Below, piece by piece: positions 11,714 to 40,989 of a stretch of DNA of 64,000 nucleotides (within the stretch, counting starts at the first letter, position 1; each line of letters starts with the position of its first letter). The stretch is taken from positions 1-64,000 of the forward strand of contig JADLSH010000331.1 in the NCBI GenBank assembly GCA_016169945.1, in the 5' to 3' direction. The DNA is from Trachythela sp. YZ-2020. Taxonomy: Eukaryota; Cnidaria; Anthozoa; Malacalcyonacea; Clavulariidae. The notes under the pieces are model-generated. The model had not been told where the DNA came from, ran no database searches, and saw only the letters and a list, made by a program, of their open reading frames with translations. The position numbers and the translations under genes were made by a program.

Positions 11714-13435
11714 ATGACTGATCATTGTGAGGAGATGTTTTCAACATCGAGCAACTTGGACTTAGCAAGAGAAGAAAAAAAACACAAACCTTATGAATGT
11801 GATGTTTGCAATAAGAAATTTTCAAAGTCAAATGATTTGGTAAGACATCAAAGAACACACACTGGAGACAAACATTATACATGTGATGTTTGCAACAAGA
11901 AATTTTCTCAGCAAAGCAATTTTGCAACACATAAAATAACACATATTGGAGACAATCTTTACGATTGTGATGTTTGTGAGCAGAAATTTTCTCTATCAAG
12001 CTATTTAGCAAAGCATAAAAGAACACACACTGGAGACAAACCCTATGAATGTGATGTTTGCAAGAAGAAATTTTCTCAATCAAGTCGTTTAGTAATACAC
12101 AAAAGAACGCACACTGGAGATAAACCTTACGAATGTGATGTTTGCAAGAAAAGATTTTCTCAGTCAATCAATTTGATAAGACATGAAAGAACGCACACTG
12201 GAGACAAACCTTATGAATGTGATGTTTGTAAGAAGAAATTTTCTAGATCAAGCTCTTTGACAACACATAAAAGAACACACACTGGAGACAAACCCTTTGA
12301 ATGTGATGTTTGCAAGAAGACATTTTCTCAATCAATCCATTTAGTAACACACAAAAGAACACACACTGGAGACAAACCTTATGAATGTGATGTTTGCAAG
12401 AAGACATTTTCTCAATCAATCAATTTAGTAACACACAAAAGAACACACACTGGAGACAAACCTTATGAATGTGATGTTTGTAAGAAGAAATTTTCTCAAT
12501 CAAGCCATTTAGTAGCACACAAAAGAACACACACTGGAGACAAACCTTATGAATGTGATGTTTGTAAGAAGAAATTTTCTCAATCAAGCCATTTAGTAAC
12601 ACACAAAAGAACACACACTGGAGACAAACCTTATGAATGTGATGTTTGTAAAAAGAAATTTTCTCTATCAAGCTATTTAGCGAAGCATAAAAGAACACAC
12701 ACTGGAGACAAACCCTTTGAATGTGATGTTTGCAAGAAGAAATTTTCTCAATCAATCAATTTAGTAACACACAAAAGAACACACACTGGAGACAAACCTT
12801 ATGAATGTGATGTTTGTAAGAAGAAATTTCCTAGATCAAGCTCTTTGACAACACACAAAAGAACACACACTGGAGACAAACCTTATGAATGTGATGTTTG
12901 TAAGAAGAAATTTTCTCTATCAAGCTCTTTGACAACACACAAAAGAACACACACTGGAGACAAACCTTATGAATGTGATGTTTGTAAGAAGAAATATTCT
13001 CTATCAAGCCATTTAATAAGACACAAAAGAACACACACTGGAGACAAACGTTATGAATGTGATGTTTGTAAGAAGAGATTTTCTTGCTCAAATAATTTGG
13101 TAAGACATGAAAAAATACATTTGTTGTGTAACACTTGTCGTAGAGAAATCATTCAACCACAAGATGTACAAGAACATTTTTTCAAGGATGAAGTCACTGG
13201 AAAATATGTTTGCAAAAAATGCAGTGAAAGGTTTGGTAATGTCAAGAAATTAGTTCGACATATAGCAAGGCAACATGGCAATATTACAAACTGTCAATGT
13301 GGTTTATGCCAAGAATTGGAATCAACAAAACCAACTGGTATTGGATATATTTGTGGTATCTGTGACATGGAGTTTGATGTTCCAAGCAAACTTGAGACTC
13401 ACATGGTTACTCATGACATGTCGAAAGCTGACTAA
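11714..13435 (+). CDS. C2H2 zinc-finger protein with 16 tandem fingers, unit A
   Basis: Probable sequence-specific nuclear DNA-binding protein of 573 residues. The start ATG (MTDHCEEMF) is the first in frame; the frame opens further upstream but has no earlier ATG. After a 26-residue acidic/basic leader come 16 fingers of 28 residues (about 27-474), consensus YECDVCKKKFS and linker THTGDKP. A C-terminal domain of about 99 residues follows: CNTCRREIIQ, two more C2H2 units (YVCKKC...H-x4-H; YICGIC...H-x3-H) and a cysteine cluster CQCGLC. No KRAB, SCAN, BTB or PR/SET domain is visible. The 84-bp DNA repeat is nearly uniform except at helix contact codons. A GTGAGT just upstream could be the donor of a 5' UTR exon. 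The unit B paralogue has five fewer fingers. Confidence 0.88.
   Translation: MTDHCEEMFSTSSNLDLAREEKKHKPYECDVCNKKFSKSNDLVRHQRTHTGDKHYTCDVCNKKFSQQSNFATHKITHIGDNLYDCDVCEQKFSLSSYLAKHKRTHTGDKPYECDVCKKKFSQSSRLVIHKRTHTGDKPYECDVCKKRFSQSINLIRHERTHTGDKPYECDVCKKKFSRSSSLTTHKRTHTGDKPFECDVCKKTFSQSIHLVTHKRTHTGDKPYECDVCKKTFSQSINLVTHKRTHTGDKPYECDVCKKKFSQSSHLVAHKRTHTGDKPYECDVCKKKFSQSSHLVTHKRTHTGDKPYECDVCKKKFSLSSYLAKHKRTHTGDKPFECDVCKKKFSQSINLVTHKRTHTGDKPYECDVCKKKFPRSSSLTTHKRTHTGDKPYECDVCKKKFSLSSSLTTHKRTHTGDKPYECDVCKKKYSLSSHLIRHKRTHTGDKRYECDVCKKRFSCSNNLVRHEKIHLLCNTCRREIIQPQDVQEHFFKDEVTGKYVCKKCSERFGNVKKLVRHIARQHGNITNCQCGLCQELESTKPTGIGYICGICDMEFDVPSKLETHMVTHDMSKAD
11792..13120 (+). repeat. 84-bp coding tandem repeat, 16 units
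   Basis: Each unit encodes one 28-residue finger. The segment from acacacactggagacaaacc through tgtgatgttt is nearly invariant, while the codons around the recognition helix vary. Antisense open frames of up to 151 codons here are shadows of the repeat. Confidence 0.85.
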
Positions 13436-13839
13436 ACAATTCTACATAAACTGTTTTCGTTTTTTAATGTTATATTTACACTGAGTTTATAGCGATATTG
13501 TTGCTAAAAACTATTTTGAGAATGTACATAAACTGTTAAGTGGAAATTTTCTGAAATGTATCATATTTGGGGATCATGTTTTTACCTTGAAAACTGTTTT
13601 CGTTTTTTGATGTTACATTTTTTTGTTAATTAACAACACAAAGTTTATATTAATATTGTTGTTTAAAAATACTTTAAGCATGTATATAAACTGTTGAGTA
13701 AAATCTTACTGTTGTTGAGAAGTGTATTATATTTTACCCGTATACCTTTACCATCTCCCGCCAAAACTAGTACTGATGAGGAATTTCCCACGTGCACATC
13801 ACGAGAGCGATGATCTTTATTGACACTATTCTTGACGTG

Positions 13840-14460
13840 CTAAGGTTTCTCCAGAGTCCACTTGCCCCAGTCTTTTACCCGACCTATATATTGTCGAGAT
13901 TTGGATTTGGCGTGGGTTAAGTCACAGGGAATCCAACTAAGAACTGTTATTATTCTATAATAATGATTATTAACCAAACATTCTTCCCATTGTCTGTATA
14001 TATCCCCTCTTTATATATACAAAGAAAATGATTTTGGCGTTTCATTTACCATACTTGAAGTATCTCGGTTGGTACCTCATACTTGAAGTATCTCGGTTCT
14101 TCCCTAAATGACATGGCTTTTTGTAAACATCGCTCAAAGATGACAGAAAAGGGTATCCGACAAGTCCCACTAGGACTGGCCGACATCCGGAAATGGATTG
14201 GGGAGGTTTAGAAGAACATTTATACCAGTACCATAAAGAGAAATTTCCTCTCGAGATGAATTTTCACTCATTTTCGTACCTCTATCTGCCTGACTACTCC
14301 GCCAGCAGATTAGATAACGTATTAATTGCTGCATAAATTGCACATGCACTAATTACGCATTCAGTTCTTTTTAACCCGGGAAAGCAAGACAAATGTTTGT
14401 GAATTTCTCTCCCAATCTCATCCAAGTTGTACCAAATTTAGTCCATTGGTCCTTGGCCTA
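13840..14460. other. No gene seen
   Basis: Single-copy sequence after the unit A zinc-finger 3' UTR, where homology to unit B ends. Apart from a short direct repeat (catacttgaagtatctcggt, twice at 14052-14097) nothing is recognisable. Confidence 0.4.
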
Positions 14461-14468
14461 TTGTCAAT

Positions 14469-14753
14469 ATTGGCCGTATTTATATTAGAAGACGTCTAAG
14501 ACGACATAAACGTCTGAGAGGACTTAGTCGTCTAATATAAATACGGGAAATTAGACAGACGAATAGAAAATGCGGTCTAATATAAATACGAGACGACTAA
14601 CTTTGGAGTGAAATCGAAATATTTTATATTTTCTTCGTTGCATTCTAGTATAGTTTCCAACTGTTCATCTCGTATTTATATTAGTCGCACTTAACACAAG
14701 ACGTTTAATTCATCCAGACGTCTAAGACGTCTTCTAATATATATACGGCCAAT
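14469..14753. mobile_element. MITE with 11-bp ends and nested inverted repeats
   Basis: Outer ends attggccgtat and atacggccaat are inverted. The interior repeats tctaatataaatacg and gacgtctaagacg in both directions. Confidence 0.65.
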
Positions 14754-15478
14754 AGCTCCACAAATATTCTATAAACACGCGCACAAGTGAAAACATAGGT
14801 GAAAAACATAACTTCCTGGTAGAGGAAAAATAAACTAAACTATACTTAAATTAACTGAATTAACGCAACAAATCCTAGCTACACTAAATTGTTTCATGCA
14901 TCAAGGGATGTTGATATATCAGTTCTGTTGTTTCTTCTAGCGGTGTAGAAATTAGACTGGTTTGTTTGGTATTGCTCTTATTTACTCAAGCCCGAGAATA
15001 GAGAAAAAACTATCAGTGGTATAATACCTGGTGCTACAATATTATGTCAGGATGGTGTTTGTACAATTAGTCATTACAGAAGTAGCACAATTCACTTTTT
15101 TAAGCTAATAACAATGACATATTTGACCAAGCCTATTTAATTACACCTTGTTGTCATGAAGTATTACAAACTAGTTCAAAAGCACTCACTTTTTCCAACA
15201 AAACACCGACTATTCTTAATCTCTCCCTTGTTGAATAAAGACATGTCAATCTCTTGAAAAATACGCCTAAAAACATAATTTATATTCAACATACATGTTG
15301 CAGAGAAGCCAAATACAATCCGTAAAGTCATAAATCGCCGATGGTGGCCGTCCGATAGTGATGTAACATGTTAAATATTGGTAAGTTCTTCGTCTGATGA
15401 ATCCTGGCCCCGAGTCCCGGCCACACACTTACCTTAACCGCAACAAACCTGACGCGCTAAAGCCCCGAACCACGCCAC

Positions 15479-15632
15479 CACAGTATAGAGACGACCAGTA
15501 GGGCCACTTGCTTTTTCTCGCCAATAAGCAAGCTGGACAAACTTTCCTGGCCAGTAAACTGCATATTTTTGCATAAAAAGCCGGCTACATGTTACATCGC
15601 CGAGTGGCCCTACTGGTCGTCTCTATACTGTG
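15479..15632. mobile_element. MITE, CACAGWATAG family, member 1
   Basis: Near-perfect 30-bp inverted ends beginning cacagtatagagacgacc. Flanking 7-mers acgccac and acgacac differ at one base and look like a target duplication. Members 2 and 3 are at 35953 and 46409. Confidence 0.75.
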
Positions 15633-15639
15633 ACGACAC

Positions 15640-16780
15640 CACCAACATATTAAATTGATTCCTACGAAATATACACCGAATGATGCTCTAACTCTTGTGG
15701 TGCAAGGATCCACTTTGGCTCCACAAGATGAAGTACATATGTACATACTCGAAATGTTGCTGACGTCGCAAAAAGCTCATCGCCGAACGTGGGCGATATA
15801 TGAGCACCAGGCTTATTAACAGTAAAGCCTGTTTCACACGAATGTTTATCTCACTCGTGAGCTCTCGTGTGAACCATGCTTACGAGTATTGGCGTAGGAA
15901 GCAACTTCAAGTTGGAGGACTGATTTAGCTGAATAAATGGGCACTTTCAAGAAAACTTGGTTGCCCCAAATTGAACCATGAAAATGTGCAGCAATCTAAC
16001 AAGATTGATGGGATGGTAAAGAATGACATTAAGATTGGAAAGTAAAGCTCATTACCCGAAACCCTCGATTAAGTCCTGCCCCCAACCCTGTGGATTAATC
16101 ATTTCCTGTGCGTTGAAGGTGGGGGGGGGGGGGGTTATGAAGAACAGTTGGCAAGATAAGGGGGTATTGATCTAGTTACAATAATCACGAAAAGTATTGT
16201 AAGGAGAAAGGTTAATAAACCTATTCCGCAAAAATTTGTTTCCTTTTTGTGAGAGGGTCTCAGAAAAGAAGGGAATGTGTGAGGGTTGTAAGGCTTTAAA
16301 GGGGAAATATACCGTAAATAATTGGCGTGGAAATTGAACGTGTTGACTATTGGCCTAAAGGCAAGAAACTGTTTATTGATTTCGATTAGATGGTTTGGAA
16401 AAACATAAAAATCATTATAAATTCCATAGTATAGACAGAAAATTCATAGATAAGGGAGGGAGCACTGTACCTAAGCATGAATGACTCGATTAGTGGATTT
16501 CAGTAATGGTTACGGGAAACTGATGGTAGCAAATTAATTACACAGACAACAGTAACTGACAACATAAGAGAATCAATCAAATTAAACTACACCTCTTCGT
16601 TCTATTTTATACTGCAACCAAATTGCATATAAAGAAAAGACTAAATATGACCACTAGTACACTATAATAACTGCTGCTTCACCATCACTCCTTGCACGAT
16701 AGTGCACGCTTCGTGAAGTTAACCCATATCTTTGGGGGCGGGGGGGAGAGATTGGCACGGTTAAAAACGTCAATCATAAT
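15640..16780. other. No gene seen
   Basis: AT-rich sequence with a poly-G run near 16121 and another near 16733. No F-box continuation exon was recognised on the minus strand. Confidence 0.35.
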
Positions 16781-16829
16781 TTAATTTAGAGTACGATTGT
16801 CGATTGGGAGTCATTTTCTATATACTTAC

Positions 16830-17191
16830 CCAAGTTATGAAAATGAGTATAGTATTCTTTTTCTGCATCATTTGAACTTTCTGGCGGATTCACCACAGGT
16901 TTTAAGATTGACAATGCTTGAGTACTATAGTGAAATGCCATCAGCTTGTCACGCAGTGCTCTTGAAGTTAAGGCCATTGAAGCAAGATCAAACAATGGCA
17001 TACGACGGAAAATATAATACAAAAGTTCATCTGGAATATTGTTGAATAGGCCAAGTGGACAGGGCTGGGTGATATTAGGCACATTTTGAGCAATGGGTTT
17101 GTTGAGTTTATTTGAAGACGTAAGCTTGTTCGTCTTGTTTTGATACTTCGGAGATATTTCACAATTTTATTTTTACTACTGCCAACCATGT
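16830..17191 (-). pseudogene. F-box protein exon, FBXO47-like, frame broken
   Basis: A minus-strand exon between a pyrimidine-rich acceptor (ttttttcatatatag) and donor ttgg|gtaagt. One frame reads KTRRTSLRLQINSTNPLLKM, then ISPSP; the next frame reads LGLFNNIPDELLYYIFRRMP and DLASMALTSRALRDKLM, an F-box, then EYYTHFHNLG. F-box proteins bind SKP1 in SCF ubiquitin ligases. Layout and the phrase before the donor most resemble FBXO47, but this is a weak assignment. The two halves need a one-base shift near cctgtccacttggcc, so it is either a pseudogene or a consensus error. No other exons of the gene were found in the window. Confidence 0.55.
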
Positions 17192-17199
17192 CTATATAT

Positions 17200-18085
17200 G
17201 AAAAAAACAGAGAAATTCTCTTTTTTAGCTTAAAAATTTGGATAAGTCAAAAAATGAAGTGATGACCTTGACTGTTTGAAACACACAGTAATATATATTT
17301 CTAATTAAATAAAACAAGTAAAATATCTATAGTTTATAATTATTCATGCCGGATAACAGTGAATATAATATTATCTAAAGAGAAATGTTCATTATGAGAT
17401 AGAAATTTGGAATATAAAGAATAAAAAGGTCCACATAAAAATATTATGCTGAGCTTCATAGCGTATTCAGAAAAAATTGATGAAGTCAAAAGTGTTTTAT
17501 GTTTTATATAAGTTTGAATAACTTTAGTTGTAAGTTAGAAGTTTTTTTAGTTTCCTTATGTTATTATATTATGTTATTAAAGTATGTTTTATTGCCCTTA
17601 ATTTTTAAAAATGTCAAATGTGTGTTCTACGAAAACATCTCGAAAAATATTTTTACACTTCGAAAAATAGCTGGTTCATTCGCTATTTTGATATTATTTG
17701 CTAAACGTGTAATATAAACACTTACCCTTGTATATTATAAAAAAGTTTCCATACAAATAGTTGACAAAATACCAAGCTCGAGAATAACTTTGCCCGGCAT
17801 TTTAAATTTTCCCCGCCAATACTTTTCACGCAATTCGCGTGGTCCACGCACTAATCGCGCATTTCCTTTTAGGCTCTTATTATTTCGGATTTTTTCCTTA
17901 TAGAATTGAGGAACTAAATAAATGTTATTGCTGTAGACTGAATTAGGCAATTGATATCTGCCTTAACAGACCTCAAAATGCAGCAAATGGCATTCATGAG
18001 ACCCAAAGATTCTAAACTTTTCGGGCTAACACTCGAATTACCCACCATCAAAGGGATCAATTGAAGTTAACGACCCCCCGCCCCA
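17200..18085. other. No gene seen
   Basis: Very AT-rich intergenic sequence. Short open frames have no recognisable content. Confidence 0.35.
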
Positions 18086-18090
18086 AGGGA

Positions 18091-18124
18091 GTCGTATACT
18101 TCAATGGCCATTGAAGTATACGAC
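18091..18124. repeat. Perfect 34-bp palindrome
   Basis: Arms gtcgtatacttcaatgg and ccattgaagtatacgac abut with no spacer and are flanked by runs of G and C. Possibly a minimal MITE remnant. Confidence 0.7.
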
Positions 18125-19187
18125 CCCCCCCTAAAAAAAATAGCTTTTTATCAAGATGGCATCGAACTTGTTTTCGCCGGCTCATTCTCGCCACATAAAT
18201 TTGTCAAGATACGCGGGCAACATATTCGCGTCTTACGCCTCTCATTGTCTTTAATTTCACCTTGCTTCTATTCCAGTACGACTCGATATTCTGAGCATGC
18301 ACACCCGTCACTGGATCAACGAAAAATAGGGAGTTGTTGACCGTTGGTGCTCTAAGCCAGGGATATTGCCGACGCGATTGTATGCAGTCCACTCGTCAGA
18401 ATACACTAGTGATCCCGGTCGAGTATAGATATTTACATGATGCAGTTTGCTACCAAAACACGCAGACAAAATTGCAAAACAAAACACCTCAAGCGCATAT
18501 TATTGGTCATAGTGAAAGTCTTTGAATTTAAAAGTTAATGAATATGGATCAATTTATTTGCATCGTACACACAAACAAATAAAATTTGTGAAGGAAATTT
18601 TGCTCGTATTTACAAGGATTAACAGTATTAAATTGAGAATGTATAACTTTGTGAAATCTGCCATACCAAGCCTCATGAGCATTAAGAACCTGCAAACAAA
18701 ATTTTTTGAAGATTTCTCAAAACCTTTGAATGATAGCTGACTCACTGTGTAACAAAGCTGTATTAATGATTTTACAACCACAAGAGCCTTCATAGCCATA
18801 GGCTATAATTTAAGTAGAACTGTAGAAAATTATTTGAAATTTAAACCAAAAAGGTTTTAAGAACTGAGATTTGAAGCAACAAAAAGATGGTTATATGTAG
18901 GTAACCTAAGTTCGCACCCCCAATATTTCGCGAAGTGTCTGCCACTGGACCAGATGCATATAGGGTCGAAACCAAAAGTGCATATAATAGTTAAAACAGA
19001 AGTAAAAATCATGACAAAAGCAAACATGCCAATATTGCAGGCTTCAAGAAACTTGCACCTTGTACAATACTTTGATACTTTGTGGCCATGCATGAGTCAT
19101 GAAAACTGTTTTGCAGCACCCTTCCCCAAGATTTGTAGCTAATGTGTCCCAAAGCGTTAAGTCACTGGGACTATGTAAGGGATAGAG

Positions 19188-19470
19188 CAGAGGTGGAAAA
19201 AGTTTTTTCTTTCTGGGAACCTTGGTTTCAGACTCGAAATGAGTAATTAATGAGGTTCAATGATCATTGATTGATTTTGACATCATTGATTGATTTTGAT
19301 CATTGATTGATTGGACTGATTGGAGTGTTGCTTCTTGGTATTCAGTGGTGTTCAATTTGATATTAATTATTAACTATAGAGATTTCTGTGAAAAAGTTTC
19401 TGCAAAAATTCAGATCCAAAAATATTTCTGGGAACTAGGTTCCCAGGATCCGATACTTTTTCCACCTCTG
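19188..19470. mobile_element. hAT-type MITE with 8-bp target duplication
   Basis: Ends cagaggtggaaaaagt and actttttccacctctg are inverted. Both flanks are ggatagag (19180-19187 and 19471-19478). CAG-type ends and an 8-bp duplication are typical of hAT. No coding capacity. Confidence 0.85.
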
Positions 19471-20097
19471 GGATAGAGAGAATTGTATTGGGGTATTTCC
19501 ATGTACTAACTACTAAGTCAATGCTTCAACTTATTTAAAGCTTTTTTCTCTTATGAATGTGGCAGCATATAAGTACGATCGCGCACGTTCAGTTATACTG
19601 AACAAATTTGGTCCCACATGCAGTTAACCAATCTTTTTGTAGTATATATTAACTAAAAATGACGTAATTTGTCGTTTTGTGCCCGATTGCAGATTGCCGA
19701 CAAACGAAACGGAAACCTATAGTCGCTGTTGCCCCAGCGACTAAAAAGAGCATTATGGAATTTCATTACAGCTTCAAAAATGTTTGAAAATTGTTCATCT
19801 AAACCTGCAAACAGCTAAGATGGCTGAAACAATGCGGTGTCTGCTATAAGGTCGACTTTGAGTAAAACTTATAATGTCACAGCAAGCTTTCACGTTATTC
19901 TAAAGACGTAATAATTAATGCTGAGTTTAAGGTCGTGATAAGAATGACAACGTTGTTGAGGATGTCGCTGGGACCAAAAATTATTCATTTCTTTTGTCTT
20001 GCATGAAGAATTTCTTTGTTTCGAAGGCGCGTCGTCGAGCTGCATCGTCGTAGATCTTAAACTCCATATTGTCTATTCTCTGAAAATAATTTGTCGG

Positions 20098-20440
20098 CTA
20101 TTAAAATAAGGCAGTTCGGAGTTTCGACTTCGCATCCAAATGACGCGTTCTGCGTCGGGATCAAATTGCAGTTGAATCATAACATGTAGCTGAGATTGGA
20201 TGAATTAAAATTTGCATATCAAAGTATTCAACTACACAGAAGACAAAATACGCTGCTACAAAAATTATTTAATGACAGTTCTATTGTGGCCATATGTGGA
20301 ACACAAATGATTGATTGAACAGTTGCTATGCATATTTTAATTCTTCCATTCTTAGTTACAGTTCATTTCATTATGATTCAACTGCAATTTTATCCCGAAA
20401 CTCCGAACTGGCATAATTATTTCGCGTGCTATTTTAATTT
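20098..20440. repeat. Fold-back repeat upstream of RECQL Walker A exon
   Basis: Inverted arms contain cagttcggagtttcg / cgaaactccgaactg and attgcagttgaatcataa / its reverse complement. Single-arm relatives lie at 21154-21300 and 56020-56125. Confidence 0.6.
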
Positions 20441-20591
20441 ATACAAGCTGCCGACCGCGCTAGGGGCTTGGGCTCGTGAATAACGTGAAAGCTACAGTAT
20501 ATTGGGAATTAGGCGGGGTTAGTTGACCAATCAGAATAGAGAATAAACTTTGTACTGTATATGTATGATAAAACTCGTTATTTGGTTTTAG

Positions 20592-37512
<16,921 letters not shown>

Positions 37513-37522
37513 CTGAATTACA

Positions 37523-37711
37523 GGGAGTCATCCATTTAGTACGTACCGGTACGCGACTAAGGGGGATGGGGGAGGTCATTTTTTCAGTTGTTGCGTACGC
37601 CTATTGTTTATGTGACGTTATTTCTATTGTTCTATGCGTACAAGGGAGGACGGGGGGGGGGGGGGGGTATATTTTCAAATATTTTCGTGTACGTACTAAA
37701 TGGATGACCCA
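37523..37711. mobile_element. MITE after RECQL stop, unit B
   Basis: Copy of the 6736-6914 element with the same terminal repeats and a longer G run in the centre. Only the right half survives in the third copy near 48840-48890, where the RECQL terminal exon is also missing. Confidence 0.7.
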
Positions 37712-38039
37712 CAGTTGCGTTTATGTAGGCCCAACGCCAGGCTATTTCTGAACAGTAACTTCAGGTTTGAAATTCTCATAAAACACATGCTTCTGCTGCT
37801 CGTGGTTATTGAACGACTTTCAAGTTGCGCGCGTGTGTGATCTTGTAGCTAGGGCTTATCCCTTATGATATGGACCTACTTCCAAACATGCATTTCTACA
37901 TCGATCTATATAAACGGTTCTGCAACAGGGGTACCCCGCCATCACTACTTTGAAGTTTACACTGCTTTTAGGTCCCTAAAATATATAGATAAATGTACTT
38001 CCCGAATTTGAGTCCACACGAAACAATAACTTGAACTCG

Positions 38040-38943
38040 AAGCTGCCGATGTGATCTATTGTAAATTAAGCCAAACATGAGAGCACTTGGCTGAGGTACC
38101 GACATCTCTAGGTCATTTGATCAGCCACTCTCACGTGTGCGCATGGATTTCGCAAATAATTTTACCTTGCGAGGCGGTGAGACAATTTCTATTATGTTTG
38201 ATATGAGAGTATCTTGCAAAGCCTACGACCTCTCTCATGGCGGTGAGCTCAGTCAAGATCTCTCGTGTGCGACAGCTTTAGTAGTTTTCATTGCCGGCCA
38301 GCAAATTCGGGAAGTGTATATTGTTACATGTTCAATTCTCTAATTTGTGAACTGAACTGTCATTTATATAATTTCACCAGCCTTAAATGCCGCAAGGTGT
38401 CCATTGCACAGTACCTGGATCGAGCTTCTATACCTATGAAAATTGAAGACAGTTTTAGATTTGGCGGCCATATTGGAGGGACCAGCGATGGCCGTCGTAC
38501 AAGGAGTACAGTACGAGGAGATATTTTCAATTTGCGCTGTGTTGGGCGATGCAATTATTGAAGTAATTGGAAATATGTAAAGGAGTTGGTATATTGTTAA
38601 AAGTCACCGATTTGATTTCGGGCGTTTCTAGGCGAAAAAACTGTTCGCGTGTGTATGTTGTTGTCAGCCATGAGTGAGCATATTCACGTGAAAATTTTGG
38701 AATAAATCGCCGTACTGTGCCTCTCGGCGTAGTAATCAAATAAATTACAAGAAAGGAGACAGTTTCACATGTGAAAGTAATACTGGGCAAATAGTGATGG
38801 TGAAAGATCGGCCTTAAAATGGGTTTTTGTGACGATTAAAGTCGACGAACTTTGCGTGTTGTAGCAACAATATTTTGCCTTCCGCAGTAATAGTAAAACA
38901 AGAAACGAGACAGGACGTCTTGTGGGAGTAATATTGCGTGTAT
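38040..38943. repeat. Shared non-coding block, unit B
   Basis: Counterpart of 8040-8950, without the adjacent Helitron-like element. It ends at a deletion relative to unit A (A 8951-9474 missing). Confidence 0.5.
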
Positions 38944-39265
38944 AAATAAATACTCCTTGAATTTTTTGTCCTTAATTAATAAATTAATCTTTTCTCTACA
39001 TAAAGTATATTTCTCTAAATAAAGTATATTTCTCTAAATCCATAGTATTTATTAGATTTTGTAAGTTGGCAAAATCGTGATGCTACAGACACGAGAAACG
39101 GGAAAAGTAACGTTAAAATGATACAACTTTCAGATTGTTACATCGAGTAACTAATAAATTTGTACCTTTCTAAAGTTTTCCTGTTATTAGGCTACTCATT
39201 ATAGTTTAACATTAAGCGATATTGTTCTAGGTGTTCGTGATATTTCGGCAGCTTTAACCTTACAC

Positions 39266-40016
39266 CAGGGTTTTTTTTAACGTGCAGTTCTACACAAAAT
39301 GTGCAGTTCTAAATCAATTTGTGCAACTCTAAAAAATATTTTGTGCAGTTGAAAAAAATACGAACTTTCAGGATATGGATATTTATTGTAGAAAACTAAA
39401 GTAATCGAAGGAATAAATGGAATACATATAGCTTCAATAACAAAAGCAGTACCAGAATTTCTCATAACAAACTCAACAATATAATTTTTGTTGACAATTT
39501 TCAGCATCGTTTCTATTTGTAGGGATGAGAATCAGTTAATGAAAGTTTAATAAGAAAAAAAAATGGTGCCATTTGCGCGAGTTGAATTTCATGCTATGAC
39601 ATGTCGCAGGGCCTTTTTTAATTAATATACTGGGGGGCCAAAGCCCCCCCAGCCCCAATGTTAGCCCCAGTAAACTATCCTCCCAGTGAAGGTCCCTTTT
39701 GTCCAAAATATAAGCAAAAGTTCTTAAGTTAGGTCAGAAGTTAGGTCAGAAGCATTGCTTTTACACCAAAAGCTCAGTCTGTTTAGATGGGATATTTCAA
39801 AAAATGTCTCTGAAAATGCAGGAAATCAAGCCACAGAAACTCAAAAATACAAAAATTTTCTGGGGAGGACCCCCAACCACACCCTCAATATACCACATTC
39901 TTGTTAGGTCCTTGTTCGTTGATGCCCCCCCACTAACCATTTCTTAAAAAGGCCCTGGCGTGTTGGGACAGTATGATAAAATGTGCAGTTCTAAATTTTT
40001 CTTAAAAAAAACCCTG
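39266..40016. mobile_element. hAT-type element, unit B only
   Basis: Ends cagggttttttttaa and ttaaaaaaaaccctg (few mismatches) with 8-bp duplication ccttacac at 39258-39265 and 40017-40024. Unit A has the empty site ccttacaa at 9768-9775. It contains a nested element with ends cagggccttttttaa and ttaaaaaggccctg (39608-39957) whose relative lies at 46290-46400. Confidence 0.82.
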
Positions 40017-40626
40017 CCTTACACATTTATGCCAATCTGAGGAATTGTTGAATTTATCTTGTCTTTTCTTGAAAGAAAACATCCTAAATACTCCTTGAAA
40101 AATGCTATTTTACTCCTTAAAAACTCCTTAATTACTCCTTGAATTCAGCTATTCAAGACCAGCACGAACCCTGCATTAGGTTCCTGATCTACTTGTCAGC
40201 TATGATGTCATTAATTCCTTGGCACAGGAAAAAAACAGGGGCTAAATATATTAGGCCATCCTTTTAAGCAAGGTCTGAAATTTGCAGTATCCTGATATCC
40301 ACAAAATACTAAAATTTGGTGTTGGATACTAAATAGTGAATGACAATTTCAACAACATTCAAGTCAAGTGCGTAGAAGTTTGCTTAAGGTTTATATGCAT
40401 CTTAGTGTATCATGATACCAACTTATTTAGTGTATGAGTTACTTATTTATAACAGAGCATGTATTCCCCACTAGCACCACCCCTGCTTCCTCTATACAGA
40501 TTCAAGCTTAAAATACATGTTGTAAATAAATTGTTCGTTTAATTCATAAGCAAACTAAATGCCACAGCATGATGCTTTGTATAGATGACCTGTAATCAGG
40601 GATGGATTTACTGGGGGGGGGGGGTG

Positions 40627-40989
40627 CAGAAGAGATTTTCGGTAAACAACCTTGAAAGGCATAAAACATTGCATTTGTTGTTTAGCACTTGTCGTAGAGA
40701 AATCATTCAACCACAAGATTTACAAGAAGATTTTTTAAAGGATGACGTCACTGGAAAATATGTTTGCAAAAAATGCAGTGAAAGGTTTGGTAACGTCAAG
40801 AAATTAGTTCGACATATAGCAAGGCAGCATGGAAATATTACAAACTGTCAATGTGGTTTATGCCAAGAATTGGAATCAACAAAACCAACTGGTATTGGAT
40901 ATATTTGTGGTGTCTGTGACATGGAGTTTGATGTTCCAAGCAAACTTGAAAATCACATGGTTACTCATGACATGCCGAAATCTGACTAA
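40627..40989 (+). pseudogene. Truncated zinc-finger gene, unit B
   Basis: Counterpart of 10354-10719, with homology starting at the gcag|aagag junction after a G run. The ATG used in unit A is absent here (gtgcag). The next in-frame ATG upstream lies in unrelated sequence. QEH has become QED and the NCQCGLC cysteines are intact. Probably not a working gene. Confidence 0.6.
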
